NCBI RefSeq assembly: GCF_000208865.1
Contig: NC_018398.1
Location: forward strand, 5,046,710-5,110,709
Reading direction: 5' to 3'
Length of the DNA stretch: 64,000 nt
Source: Neospora caninum Liverpool
Lineage: Eukaryota; Apicomplexa; Conoidasida; Eucoccidiorida; Sarcocystidae
The notes under the pieces are model-generated. The model saw only the letters and a program-made list of their open reading frames with translations, had not been told where the DNA came from and made no database searches. Position numbers and translations under genes: made by a program. Positions within the stretch are counted from its first letter, which is position 1; each line of letters opens with the position of its first letter. Of the stretch, positions 1 to 12,900 are shown piece after piece.

Positions 1-1229
1 TGGGGCAGTTTTTCAAACATGTGAATGCTCTGTTCTACAGGAAACGCTCTCTTTGCTTTGTGCTGGGACTTTTTGGTTTTGGCTTTTGTTTTCCCTCGTC
101 TCCGCGGTGTCGTAGACGCGCGGATTCATGCGAATCCATTGGACCGACCCTTCAATATCTGTTCGTTTCTTTTGCATCTTCGCGCCAGAGGCACACTTCG
201 TCGCCAAGTCCGTCGACAGAAACTGCCCACAAACAGCTGACAGTGCAGACATCCCACGGACGGTTTTGATTGCCCTAGGACTCACTTGCCCGGCGGTGCT
301 TGTTCGTGCTGCCGGGTGTACATGCAGCGCCACGACGCGGTTTCGAGTCCCACGACTGTGGCCTTTTCGCGCCACACCGAATCACCACGTACACTGCAGA
401 AAACAGCTCCGTTTCGCGAGTATCGGTACCCGTTTGGGCGTTTCTTGTGAGTTCGAACAGTGGGGGAAGAGTTACTACCTTTTTTTTGCCGTTCTACCGA
501 GCCAATCACTCCCCCCGGTTCCCCGAAACGAAGTGTCAGTCTGAGCATGTTAACGGGAAATGGAATCAGTCGATTTGAGGACGGTGCTTCGCTCCACAGG
601 GCGAGCTAAAAAGGGCGAGGGGAGGGTGTACAGCCGCGTATGCCGGGACACTTAAAATCGCCATCACCGGCGCACTGTATTTCCTGATCCATCGGTCTAC
701 CCTCCAGCGGAAATCCTGTTACTCATGACACCACGATGAGTGATTTGTCTCCACGCTACTTCGCACGTGTCCCCCCTTTAGCAACACAGCGCAACTTAAG
801 GTAACTGGTCCATAAACAAAAACAACTATAAACATATACATATACATATATGCAGTATCTATGTGGGGTAAGTTGGTGAGATGGGATCTCGCGGGAGATG
901 CGCGGTCGATTGACAGGAATTCGCGACTTCAGGATTTCCAGTTTGCATCCCCGACTGGTGTGGAATGGTGGATTTGTTGCCTACGGGAAGAACCCGAAAA
1001 GTGCTTTCCAGCAGAAAGGGAGCTCTGCGCGAAACGCAAAAAGCGGGACGCAGCTTGGGCGTTTTCTCCCGTGGAGTTGCCAGTCGCGGAAAGATCATAT
1101 AACCCATCAGACTTATCCGCGAAAGAGCGACACTTTTGAACTGCGGCTGAGGTTTGCTCGCGCGTGCAGTGTGCCCCAACTCGGTTCGGCAGAGCGAAAA
1201 ACACCCAACACCCCTTTTCCTGTCAGGTT
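1..1229. other. Left flank with no supported gene
   Basis: This is sequence 3' of the helicase stop codon, which lies at 1230. Open frames here are short, lack family features and mostly begin at non-ATG codons. A TA-rich run at about 831-851 is a simple repeat. It probably holds the helicase 3' UTR and intergenic DNA; I see nothing else. Confidence 0.5.
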
Positions 1230-4200
1230 CTAAGCTGCAAACTCGCTCTGTGACAAGTTTCGGATTCTTCTCGCGTGCGACACGCCTCCCCCTGCCTTGT
1301 TGCCTGTGCCTCGCTGTGCCTCACCCTTCTTGTTTGAGAAAGGTTTTGAGAAACCGGCTTTTCTCCCGTTTGCCAGCTCTTCTCTTCGGCCTTTCTTCCT
1401 CGCTTTCGCGCCTTCACCCGCGGCGTCTGGCCTCGGCCGCTTCCGTGCCCCAGAGGAAGACGCGAAGCTGGCCTTTTCCCGCTTCCCGCTTTTCCCCGCG
1501 AAGCGCAGAAGGTCGCCCTTCACGCGGAGCCGTTCAGCCGCCCTCGCGGCATCGGGGTCGCTGGCCTTTGGCGTCGACAAACTGTCTCTCTTCTCTGCTT
1601 TCTTGGGCCCCGAACTCCCCACATGAGTCCCGGGAACCACCTCGATCTCCGCGCGGTCCTCAGCGCGTCCGCCGCGCCCTTCCTTGTCTCTCCGGCCGCC
1701 TGCCAAAGAGCTGCTGGCGCCAAACTGCGGCACCTGTTTCCTCGCTTTCCTGTCTTTTGGCGCGGGCCGAGAAGATCGCCCGGCAGTGCCAGGCAGCCCC
1801 TTCTGCCCCGGTCGAGATCCGAAGCCGCCCGCAGCGCCTTTCCCGCTGGGGACAGGGCGAGGAGACTCGCCCGTCTTGAGACGCATTGCGGCCTCGCGCG
1901 GCGTCTCGTTCAACCCAAACGAAGTTGCCAAATGGCCGGTGTGAAGCGACGCGTGGGAACAAACTGCCCTAGCCTCCTTTCCCAGACAACGCAGGGCTCT
2001 GCAAGAAAAAAACAGACTTCCAGTGAGCTTTGAAAAACGACGCCGCAGAACGACGCCAGTCCACGGGTCTCATACACATACATGGGCAAACAATATATAT
2101 ATATATATATACGCGTATATAGGTTTATGTGCATGTGTATGTGTGTGTACATGTTGATGTAAAAAAACTGTATGAAAGAAAGTAGCCAAAGACATACACT
2201 TCAAGACGGATTCGGAACGATCTGTTCGATTAGACACTCCACAGAAGCATTTCCGTAAAGCGAAGAGGCATAGGTGAATTTACATGCAATTGTGTACACT
2301 TGCATCAGTATGCGCACTTGACAAAACGGGGGGCGTGAGTGTCTTTCTAGGTTTTTTCTACGGGAGTTCTCTGCGTGCCTGGAGGAATTCGCAGGCGAGA
2401 GAACTTATGCGCAGGACAGGTTCGATTTTCACAACGGATGTGAACAGGACGCGTTCTTGTTTCTGTCGCCTACGATGTAGGGCAGTAGGTGGGGACGAGT
2501 GCATGTCTCTGTGTCTGTACCTGAGGGTGCCTAGGAAGGCTCTGCGCGCTGTTTGAAGGAGAGAAGGCCGTTCAGCCACAAAGGCCGCAAACTGCTTGAC
2601 TAAGAAGGATGTTGGATTTTCGAGGTGACGCAGATATTCGGGCATGTGCGACGCAAAGAGGGTCTCCAGCATCCGCGACTCGTCCATCTCCTGGAGAGAG
2701 GAGAAGCCGCGCTGCTGCAGATACTCCGCATAACCTGGTGAGCGCCACGCAAAAGAGGCACGAGGAGACACGAGACCGGGAAATAAGAGGAGAGAAGACA
2801 CACGGCGGAGGCAGGGGCGAGGAAGCAAAACTAAAAGGAGTCGTCAAAAGCACTCAAAGGACAGAACGCGTGTGATGTGACAGGAAGCGAACTGGCAGAA
2901 GAGGGGATGCGGTCTGCTCCGGCCGCGTGCAGCTCATGCGGCGAGAAGAAATGACGGCGAACCGCGCGCACAGACCGCCTTGCGATTTGGGTCACATCCA
3001 GAGAAGCAGAAAAAACGCTGTTTAGCAATCGAATTAACACAGACACAGTAGAACCTAGGATATACGAATATAACTCCAGTTATGAGAAGGCTTGCCGCCC
3101 CCCGAGACACGACGGAGCTTCTGGCGGCTGCTCTGTTTTTGCCTGGCTGAGAAACAGAGAGGCAGAAAGGAGCGACGGCTCCTCTCCCCCGCACAGCCGC
3201 GGCGTTTTCGTCCACATCGACCTGTGTCGGTTTCGATTTGTTCCCTGCCTTTCCACCGCGCGACTTACCGCTCTCGCAGTCGAGAAGAAAGATCAAAGCG
3301 TTGCCTTCTTTCCCGAGCCTCGCGGTGCGCCCAATCCGGTGTACATACTCCTCGACCTGCTGTGGGAGGTCGAACTGGGCGATCCAGGTGACCTGTTTCA
3401 AAAAGCAAAAATCAAAGAAAGCCCTAAAGGAGGGGACGCGCGAGCAGACAAGCGGGATGGGAAACCCGCGAGAACAGGCACATGCGAGAAGACACCAGAG
3501 GCGCCCTAACCGAGGAAGATGCCGACGGCCCGTGGCGACAACTGAAGCAAAACGAGAAAACGGGGATTTGCAGGCTATCCAAAAACAGCCGCAGTCGAGA
3601 GGAAACGACACGAGAGAAGCAACGGGCGAAGCCAGAAGCGAGGACCCGCGGGGCAGTGACAACCAAGAACGCAAGTAGGCAAATAATGATGATACCGAAA
3701 ACCCCAAAACAACCTGCATCAAGGCCCAGCTGTTTGGCTGCCAACAAGACGACAGCCATGGCACGGAAAGAAAGACACAACACCTAGGCATCTTATGGTG
3801 CCTGGCGAAACCACAGACGAGCCGCGGGAACATGCGGCGGGGACTATAGGCTCTTGTTCTTTTGATAAAACGTTCGAGAGATTCTTACGTAGGGGAGATT
3901 AAGTCCACGCGCCGCCACGTCAGTGGCAAAGAGAACAGCGGCGCCAGGAGCTTCGCTGAATTCCTTCAGATAGCCCAGTCTGAGAGCCGCCAACCACAGA
4001 AACACAGGAAATAGAGAAAACGCGCGAATATCCGGCTCAGCAGAACGGGCAGACGAGAGGAAACAAGAGTAGCGCGGTTTTCTCGCCAAATGCAGTGAGC
4101 TAGAGATGGGACGACGAAGCAGGCGCGATACGAAAAACGGATCCCCGCGAAAATAACGCCAGTTTCCGAATTCCGCTACCGGGCGTTTTTCAAAGGTTAT

Positions 4201-7200
4201 AGCGGCACCGGGATTTATAAATCCTCATCCATTCAGTGTACATTCATCCACTTTGTCAAGTGTATGTACACCTGAGTTCAGCCATTTTGGCCCTGTACAT
4301 ACACCTGAGTTTCGGCTGTACATACACATGAAAAACGGGATGCAGGTATCGTCCGGAGCTCCGCACGAACGCCGAAGCGAGGTGCCGATCAGTTCGCTGT
4401 CTGCGTGTCTCGCGTCTCCCTCTGTCTCCTCGCCTCGCTCGCTTTCGTGTTCTCCCCTGAGGACCTCATTCACCTTGCATCCCCATTCTCTTCCAAAAAG
4501 CGTTTTCCTCCCTCCACTGAGCGCCATGGCGCGTCCCACTGCGATGCCGGCCCCACGAGCCGATCCCCGTGCACAAGGACGCCGCGCCCAAACGCAGCCA
4601 TGGCTCACCTGTCGTCCCTTCCCATTTGCCCGTGGAGCTTGAAGAGCGAAACACCGCTGAGCACGTGGTCGCCTAGCAACTCGTCTCCCGCCTCGTCCTC
4701 GTCTTCGTCTTCCTCGTCGGATTCGCTTTCGCTCTCCGTCGGAGCGTCTTCCTCGCCACTCAACTCGCGCTTTCTGCGTTTCTTCTTCTCCTCCAGCCCG
4801 CGAGCTGCGCGCCTGAGCGCCTGGCGCGCCGCCCCTCCCTGGATGCGTCGCAAGAACGCCAGTCGCTCTTTCTGTCTCTGTCTCTGCTCCCGATCGAGGA
4901 TCGGCCCAGGCCACCTGAGTCGCTGCAGGAGGGTGTGGAAGTGTTCGACGGCGTCGCAGCACGAGACGAAGACGATGGCTTTCCCGTTGCCGGTCTTTGC
5001 GACTTGGAGAAGAAGTGCAAGGAGCGGGAGGAGTCGCATACGCGGCGAAGACAGCTGGAGATAGTACTGCCGAAGCTGTGACGGGACGTGGAACCGCGGT
5101 TCTTCGCCGGCCGCCTCGTCGCCTTGAGCGCGAGCTGAGGAAGAGTCAGGCGCCGCGGGAGAGAGCGCGCAGCAACACGGGAAACGGAAACTCCTCTCAG
5201 TCGACGACACGGCGAGGCCACGTCTTTGAGGGGATTCCGCCGCTTTTCGGGGAGAGCCCCGCGACAGCGGTGGAACTTCAGTGTTTGTCGCTGCGAGGTG
5301 CGCCAGGAGCGGTGTGTGGTAGCGATCCAATGAGACCCACTGCGGTTCTTGCCGCAGGCAGAAGGCTGCGAGACGCTCGACCTGAGGCGTGAGAGTTGCC
5401 GAGGCCATGATCACCTGAAAACCGTCGCGCCCAGACAGAGCGGCGGCAGCGGCTTCCGACGAAGTGGCGTCAGCGGAATCGGAGAAACCGGGGTTCCGTT
5501 TAGTGGTGTCCACGCGGGTCTTCTTGCCTGCAGGCGCGGCCGGCGCGTCGGAATCCTCGTCCGACGCTTCGCTCTCGTTGTCGCTTCCTTCGCGCGCTTC
5601 AGCGTCTCTGGCGTCTCGGCCTTGTTCCTCCAGAATCTGCTGGCGAAGCGCCTTCATCTCCAACTGCTCTGCCTTCTTCTCTGCGAGCATGGTCACGATT
5701 TTCTTCAGCTTCGCCTCGAACCCCAAATCGAGGAGCCGATCCGCCTCGTCAAGCACCAAGAGATGAAGCGCGGACACTTCGAAGCAGGATGTCGTTGCCA
5801 GGTGATCCAGCACACGCCCAGGCGTGCAGAGAAGGATGGTCACCCCCGCCCGCAGGCGCCGCTTCTCGGACTGCTTCTTCTCGCCACCTGCGACAGGTGA
5901 GAGGCGAACGCAAGGCGAAACGTGCGCGAAAAAAGCGTCCACCCGCGAAAACAAAGAGACACAAACACACACAGTCCGAACGAAAACGAGACAGAAAAGA
6001 CGAGGAGAACGAAGATGCAAAGAAAAGAAGAAAAGACAAGAAGCGAGCGACGGAAAACTATCACGAGGTCGAAGGCGGCGCCACAAATCGGACACGATAA
6101 GCCTGCAACAGCGAGAAAGAGTGGAAAGACCCCACCGAGGGAGGACGATATGCCAGGCGAGAGGCCGCTCCTCTACACACACATCGACTGAAGTCTCGTG
6201 GACGGTCTTCCTCTTTCATTTCTCTGCCTCTCCTCTCCTCTCGTGGTAGTCTCGTCAAGTGCGTGCGTTTCCGTTTTCGGCTATCCGTCTCTTCGCGCCT
6301 GTTCGTCTTCCTCCTATCCTCCTCTTTCGTATTCTTCCGTTCCCCCTTGTTCTGTTTCTTCTGCGTCTCGCGCGCTCTCGTCTTCTGTTTCTCCCCCCTG
6401 TCGCTTCCGTTCCCCAATTCCTCGACGCCGTCCCTTTCCTTCCTTCTTCGCACCTGTGACGGCGGCTACGACGATCCAGGGAAACAGCTGGGCCAGACGG
6501 CTGATTTGCGTGCACGCCTGAACGGCGAGCTCGCGAGTTGGCATCAGAAGAAGGCCGCGTGTGCCGTCGCTGCGCTTCAGACTCTTCCCCGTCCTTTCGT
6601 GCTCCAAGAGAAGCTGCTGCAACAGGGGCACGACGAAACAGAGAGTCTTCCCCGAGCCTGAAAAGCCAAGACACCGCACCAAAGAAGAAAGATGCATGCA
6701 GTAGAAAGAGAGAGCGATCAGGTGAGACACCCATGCGAGAGACACATGGGTGAAACACGAGTCGACGGACAGAGGCAACGGAATGGGGAAGATGCGTTTC
6801 AAATGGTCTGCCGTGCCGCTTTCTTTGGCCAGTCAAGAAGCCTTTCAGAAGCGACACGAGACACCAGCGAAAGACACCACACAGAGACACACACACGCAA
6901 GGAAACAAAAACAGAGGTTCGTCTCCCTGCCTTTCCACCTTGAGAAGGCCAGCTGGGGGCAGAAGGAAGGAAACGCGTTCAATTAAGGGGAAACACAGAG
7001 CCGAGCGTCGAAGGCCTCTCGGCAGTGTCTCGGAAACGCTCATTTTCTTCTTCTCCCACCTGCAGCGTCTTAACGGCCTTTTCTGTAAGACGCCAGGATC
7101 CCTCTCTCGCCGTGACTGCCAGTTGATCTTTCTCATTTGAACCGATTGTTGTCCTTGATCCTGTCTTTTTCATCACCCACTGTGTTATACAATGAAGGCA

Positions 7201-8072
7201 TGTAATCTGCGGCACATGTCTTGAATGCGTGTTGGCGACAAAAAGTGTTCTACCAAATGCCATTCTTTCGCTGCTTCGTTCCAGTTCGTCTAAATAACAC
7301 TGGTACGTTTCCGCTCGGGCATGTCGCCTGCCGCCTTCCAAGTACCTGTGAAGCACTGAACGAGGGTGTCGTGGCCATGGAGGACCGTTGGAATTGCGAG
7401 ATGTTGAATCGCGGTTAACCGACGGAAGCCGTGGTGGTTGAGCGTCCTAACTAAACGGGTGTGAAGAACACCCTCCATTTGTGAAAATGCAGACGACGAA
7501 AACAAAGAGTCGTCGCCACAATCCGATCCATCCTCTCCTCCCTCTTCTTCTGCAGCTTCCTTTCCGTCGTCTCCATCTCCCTCTTCCTCTTCTCCCTCTG
7601 CATCTTCTCCTTCATCTTCTCTCTCTTCATCTCGCTCGTCTCCTCTCTCTTCTTCCCCTGCGCCGCTCTCTTCTTCATAATCTCCATCGCTCTTTTCTTC
7701 GCTTTGTTCTTCGCTCCCTTCGTCGCTCTGTTCTTTTCTCCTGTTTTGTTTGCTGCTCTCAGCTGCTGCGAGGGCGCGTCGTGGCCCGGACGGGAGTTCG
7801 CGTTGGACGCCGTAAGCATGCGAAGCGTTTCGCGAGCCTCGTGGGAAGATTCCTCGTCTTTTGTTTTTTTGCGTCTGCATGCGCCTCCGTTCTTTTCCGC
7901 CGTTCGGGAGAAGCGAATTGCGGCGCCGAGGAGACGCCGAGGAGGCGCTCAGGGGCACGGCGGCAGGTCGTCTGAGGGCGCCGGGAACTTCGTCATATTC
8001 ACGCTTCTGACGGCAGACGCTTCGGAGACTCGGTGTAGTCTCTACGCCTTTCCTCGATGCGTGTATCCGCAT
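1230..8072 (-). CDS. DDX31/Dbp7-type DEAD-box ATP-dependent RNA helicase
   Basis: Seven exons (minus order): 7346-8072, 6454-6657, 4609-5887, 3889-3979, 3269-3392, 2521-2734, 1230-1998. All introns are GT-AG and phases close to 1135 residues. The start is the first in-frame ATG (AACAAGATGC context); the frame upstream opens only with GTG. An acidic N-terminal tail is followed by the Q motif ([15 protein letters not shown]), motif I (TGSGKT, split across intron 1), Ia (PTRELA), TPGR, DEAD near residue 358, [15 protein letters not shown] and [12 protein letters not shown]4217-like region and the segment [12 protein letters not shown] follow, then a Lys/Arg-rich tail. The SATLT motif and the AxSFGL segment after the DUF4217 region are typical of yeast Dbp7 and human DDX31, which act in nucleolar 60S assembly. 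Insertions rich in Ser, Asp and Glu interrupt the core in exon 3. Orthology is strongly supported; the rRNA target is inferred from the family. Confidence 0.95.
2092..2111. repeat. (AT)n microsatellite
   Basis: An uninterrupted run of alternating A and T lies in the last intron (1999-2520) of the helicase gene. Confidence 0.85.
4236..4330. repeat. Cluster of degenerate GTGTACATACAC palindromes
   Basis: Three close variants of the window's GGTGT-N4-ACACC element lie within 75 bases: AGTGTATGTACACC near 4259, CTGTACATACACC near 4294 and CTGTACATACACA near 4316. Two of them share the flank CCTGAGTT. A further half-site (AGTGTACATTC) is at about 4235. All lie in intron 3 (3980-4608) of the helicase. 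None has both arms intact, so they look like decayed copies. Confidence 0.6.
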
Positions 8073-8159
8073 CTTGTTGGGGAGAAAAAGCGCCTGCAGG
8101 GGAGAGCCGGGACAATGAGGAGGGGACAAAACATTCGGGCAAAGAAGGGAGACGGTCAC

Positions 8160-8244
8160 GGCGGAGAGAGGGTGACGGCGGAGAGAGGGTGACGGCGGAG
8201 AGAGGGTGACGGCGGAGAGAGGGTGACGGCGGAGAGAGGGTGAC
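8160..8244. repeat. 17-bp tandem repeat, five copies
   Basis: Five perfect head-to-tail copies of GGCGGAGAGAGGGTGAC start at 8160. The array ends 88 bases before the helicase start codon, so it is in the 5' leader or core promoter. The unit length is not a multiple of three, in keeping with a non-coding location. Confidence 0.95.
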
Positions 8245-8757
8245 GGGAATGCGAGACCGAAGACGAAAGATCAGGGACACGAGTTGAAAAAGATGAGATA
8301 AGGAACGCAAGGAGAAAAGTTAAAGGAAAAAGAGAGAAAGGAGTGAGAAATCGCGACACGTGGAGGCTACAAGAGACGGCCAAACCCGGAGAGGTCGTCT
8401 CGGAAGTGAAAAGGAACAAAAGGGGAGAAAGACGGGAAGGAAGGAGGAGAAGAAAGAAAAAGAGAAGAAAGGAGACGAAGCAGTCCGGTTTGATCAGATC
8501 CGTAAGGCCGCGGTTCTTGGAGAGTCAAAGCGTCGATTGAAAGTTTGCGTGGCCGCAAAGAGCGCGTCGATGACGCCCTCGAGGACAGGGAACGGATGTG
8601 TCACTGAGGAAAGCAAGAGAGAGGGAAAGATTCTTCTCTCTCTAGAAAGGAAAAGAGAATCGAGACGCAAACGCCGCGAGACTAAAAAGAAGAGACCGGG
8701 AAAAAAGAAACGGGTGGCCCCACATGCAAAACTCGCGAAAAACGCGGTTCAGTTGAG

Positions 8758-8925
8758 CGCATGCGCTGTCCACGCGCCACGCTCTTTGAGAAGAAAACCT
8801 CGGAGGTTCAATAAAGTACGCTTCAAATTTGTTCTAGAGAAAGACCGGGTACTTTATTTTCTGAAAAGGGGTAACATCGAAGCTCCAGAGGCGGCTCGAG
8901 ACAAACAAGAAAGGAACGCATGCGA
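8758..8925. promoter_or_regulatory. Two CGCATGCG (TRP-2-like) sites upstream of the helicase
   Basis: CGCATGCG occurs at 8758-8765 and 8918-8925, about 690 and 850 bases upstream of the helicase ATG. It fits the YGCATGCR consensus described as TRP-2 in Toxoplasma ribosomal-protein promoters. Function here is inferred from motif and gene class only. Confidence 0.4.
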
Positions 8926-9150
8926 ACCCTCAGCAAGAGAAAGCATCTCTGCGAACGCTGGCGAGACTCCGGCGGGAGAGAGGAGGAGAGATAGAAAGAA
9001 AAAGAGAACTAAAGAGAGATAGAAGGAGAGGTGGAAAGATGAAGAGAAATAAAGAGAGATAGAAGGAGAGATGGAAAGAGAGGTAGAAGACAAGGCAGAT
9101 AGACAAAGGTAGGAGGAGGGATAGAAAGAGAAAGAGAGATAGACAGAGAT

Positions 9151-9260
9151 AGAAGGAGAAAGCGAGATAGAGAGAGGTAGAAGGAGAAAGCGAGATAGAG
9201 AGAGGTAGAAGGAGAAAGCGAGATAGAGAGAGGTAGAAGGAGAGAGCGAGATAGCAAGGT
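9151..9260. repeat. 28-bp purine-rich tandem repeat
   Basis: Three perfect copies and one degenerate copy of a 28-bp unit beginning AGAAGGAGAAAGCGAGATAG follow each other from 9151. They lie in a longer strand-asymmetric GA-rich tract starting at about 8985. It lies between the 3' end of the HMCES-like gene and the helicase promoter. Confidence 0.85.
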
Positions 9261-9972
9261 AATATGCGGGAGAGAAAATTCGCTGGTAGAAGCGACGAAG
9301 GAAGCGGTGTGACGCCAGAGGTTAAGGCCCAGGTTGTCCTTCAAAGATTCTGCAAGGCAGAGGTCCCCAACCCTTATGAATGCGTTAAAAAGAAGCGGAG
9401 ATACCCCCTTTCTCCTCTCAGCCCATCGTGGGCATGCACGCACAGAGAAGGAAGGGACACGGTTGAGGCTGCGTCTCCTTTCCTTTTACGGCAAATCGCG
9501 GGGGAGAGCTCAGGTCGGTCTTTCCGAGGCAAACGCAAAAGTTTCATCCAAGAGTGCCCTTAGAAAAATGCCAAGGCAGAGGCAGAAGACAAGCGTATAT
9601 GTGGTTTTTTATTATTTCGCCAGTGAAGAACGCTTCCTGGCACGCGCGTGAAGCGGCGCTCATCACCTGGATTCGGGAGACCACAGTGCCCCCACTTTTT
9701 CCCCCAAAGGAGCTCAAAAAGTGAAACAAAAAGGCGACGCACAATCATCTTCGTTGCCTACACAGTCCTGTTACAGTTTACCTCTGTCTCGGCTGTAGAG
9801 ACGCATAGACGTAGACTTATTCGTAACTAACTAAACATAGACGTAGACATGCATGTATGCGTGCAGATCATATATAAATATATTTACATTGCCGCTGTCT
9901 CCTATTCCTTCTGTTAGGAGCTGCTCAATCGCCTCTCTGTCTCTGTGTGTCCCTCTGCGCCTCTCTGCGCTT

Positions 9973-12900
9973 TCATTTTTTCTTTTCCGTGGCAGGCTTC
10001 AGGAAGAAGTCGAGGGTCCGCATCCCCCGAGATTTGGGCAGAGGCGCCCTTGAGCCGCCGTCTTTTCCTTGAGAGAGAGGAAGGACACAGTCCGAGCTCT
10101 CGTAACGGCTGTTTCCCACGCGCGGCGTCACCGGATAAAACTGAAGAGCCGTGCGATCTGAAGCGAGAGTCAAAGAGGCAGAGAAAGACAAAGAGAGACA
10201 ACGAGGCAGAGGCAGATGTTCTTCATGGCTAGAAAGGCACAAGCGGCGCAGCTGCTTAGGAACCAAAGCTGAGAAAGGAGGCAAGGCACAGCGCACTGGC
10301 AAAGAGCACATGGGAGGAGGCAAGAATCTGTGAAACGCGCTCATCAATTTCGTAGTATATATAGAAACATACTAAAATAGACGCATATATATATATATAT
10401 ATATACATGTGTGCTTATACATACGTGTGTATATGTCTATATACATGTATATGTCGAGAGGCTTTACAGGGACATGCAAAGATACGGCGGGGCGTTTGTT
10501 TTCAGAAACAGGTGTAGTCTCGAAGTAAAATGGATCCCTCAAACGGGCCGAGAATCGCGACGCGCGACGAGCGAATGCCACTACTCTCACAGAGCTGTTT
10601 GGAGCGGCTGAGGAGTTGCGGAAAGATTTCCGAGAAGGCGTTTTCCTCTGTGTTTAGCCACGTCGAGGCGTCTTCCGGAGACAGAAGGACTGGCATCCTG
10701 CGATCGCGAAAGTCGTGGGAGAGAAGGGAGAAGGAACGGAGTATCAAGAAAAGGAATCCGGGTTTTACCTCCCCAGTCCAACGGTCTTTGTCTGCATCCC
10801 CAAAGCTGTAAAAGAGGTGAACAAAGCAGTTCAGACGCACAAGTACGACAAGGCGCAGAGACACCAGTGTACTACAGAAGACAAGTGGGAACCGGGTCGA
10901 CCGAGGTGCGCCGTAGTTGCTCGTACCGAGGTATGGGTTTTGTGTATCATCGACTCTTTTTACCTCTTGCGGGTGTTGCCTGTTTCTGTCTCGCACCTGG
11001 TGTGGATTTCCGCCATCGGCGTGCTCGAGCTTTCCATGGTCAGAATTGTCGCCGAGCAGTCGCGCGTCTCAGGTGAGGATCCAGCTGCATGCAGCGGATC
11101 GTCGTCGAAGAGGCCCGCGAACAGCAGAGGAGCTTCGCACTCCTTCAGGGCGCTCGGCCAACCAGCGCTTTTCCCCGGCGCGCATGCAGCAGTCTCTGAA
11201 GGCGATTCTTGCAGCTGAAAAAACGAACCGACAAGGTGTATTCTGCGCATCGACAAACGCACGCGCGTCCACCAATTGCGACACATGGACATTGCTTAGA
11301 AATACACGACCCGGGCCTCAAGTCGATACGCAGACAAGTACACACACGTAGCTACACAGGCCTATGTATTGCACACAACATACATGTATATATGTGTATC
11401 TATGCATATACTACAGATACACTTTGCACTGTTTAGATTTAAACGCGTCTGTGGATATCTACAAATGAACGGACATGAAATTGTGTTTGTAAATGGATAC
11501 TTAGATGAGTTCTGAGAGGTGCGGTACGCATGGCGAGACGCCATCGTTGTGGAGAAGCGCAATCGGAGAGTTGCGAATCTTTCCCAGCACCGGTTGCCGC
11601 GTCTTCAAGGAGACACGAAATCTCCCGTCATCGGATACAACATTCGGGGGTGGACAAACGAGAGGGAAAAGGCCACGCCTTTGCGGTGTTCTGACAAAAG
11701 GCAGCGGGGACGCAAAAACAAACAGAAAAGAAAACTGGAAACTCCCGGCGAAGAAACGGCTGAGAAAGGCGACGTCGAGGAGGCAGACGCGGAGGAACGC
11801 AAATGCCGAAGGCGCGGAAGAGAGAACCAAGTGTCTTTCGAACGGCGAGTAACCGATGGCGGAACGAAACATACAGAGACACAGAGGAATGCGCAGAAGC
11901 AAATGGGGAAAGCACCTTTCTGGAAAAGCTCGCGTTCGGAACCTCGCGTGAACGGAGGCAAAGATGGCGTGTGCGTCCTTTGATGTCTTGGGTCTTTCTC
12001 TGCGCACCTGTTCTCGCGGTCTTTTATGCTCGACTTGCTCGGTTTTCGTCTCCTCTCCGTCACGCTCGCGTTTCCCACAAACGGCCCTCGGCGTCTCTTC
12101 GCTCGGCGCGCCTGCCTGGACGTTTCGTATCCCGCCAAGTTCAGCGCGACGTTTTGGAATTGTCGCATCTGCACCAGCAAAACCGCAAAGCCGACAAACA
12201 AGCACATGGAACACGATCCATAGTACACGTATATTCATATATTCATATATATATATTCATATATATATATATATACATTCGGAGAAGAAGAAGAGAAAGA
12301 GACGGAAAGAAAACACGATCAGGAAGGGAGGAAGGGAGAGAGAGGAAGAGGCCGATGTTCACTGAGAGAGCGACAAATGGAGCAACGCAGACACAGATGG
12401 AGAGAGGGAAACGGAGGGAAGGTTTGTATACGCAGTTTCCCCCATTTACAGACTTCCATGTATACATATATATATATATACATTGGCATATACAGAGCAC
12501 GACGATATGTGTATGCATGTGTACACAGCTCTCCGGTATCGAATTCGTTCACCTGGTTTACGCATTGAACGAGGCGCCGCTCATTCGCGCTCCTCAAGAT
12601 CTCACAATCACACAGACAGGGCGTGTTCGCAGAAATCGACAGAACTGACCATGCAAAAGTGGAAACGTTTACCTGGACTGTCTGGAGCAACGGTGACAGC
12701 GAAAAGGCAAAACGTTATCTGAAGATGTACCTGGCACAGAGGATTTGTACCGAATGAAAAACGGCTGTTTCTTCGTTTCGCCCGGAGATTGTGGTTTCTT
12801 CCACTCGTAGAAGCCGTCAGCGACGACGACACATCGTCGCTTATCGAGGAGTCTCCTGAGAGCAGAAGAGAAAACGCACTTGCCAAAAACAGGCTGTTTT

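Larger units (their letters stand above)
8073..9972. other. Intergenic region upstream of the helicase
   Basis: No gene is supported here. It contains the helicase promoter and 5' leader, a 17-bp minisatellite (8160-8244), long purine-rich GAGA tracts (about 8420-8480 and 8985-9260) and a 28-bp tandem repeat. The far end should hold the 3' UTR of the HMCES-like gene, whose stop codon is at 9973. Confidence 0.6.

Noticed and set aside
3050..3085. Possible third mitochondrial fragment (ITGVIF on the minus strand), with a similar string near 63697
   Set aside because: Only 12 bases (CTCCAGTTATGA) are shared between the two places and the match to cytochrome b is too short to claim.
8073..8159. 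Upstream extension of the helicase frame
   Set aside because: The frame opens with GTG at 8159 and has no ATG before 8072; it runs into the 17-bp repeat.
12600..12690. Candidate extra exon for the HMCES-like gene (LRSANERRLVQCVNQ)
   Set aside because: The donor resembles CAG-GTGAAC, but no acceptor gives the right phase; exon 3 at 12008-12168 closes the frame exactly instead.
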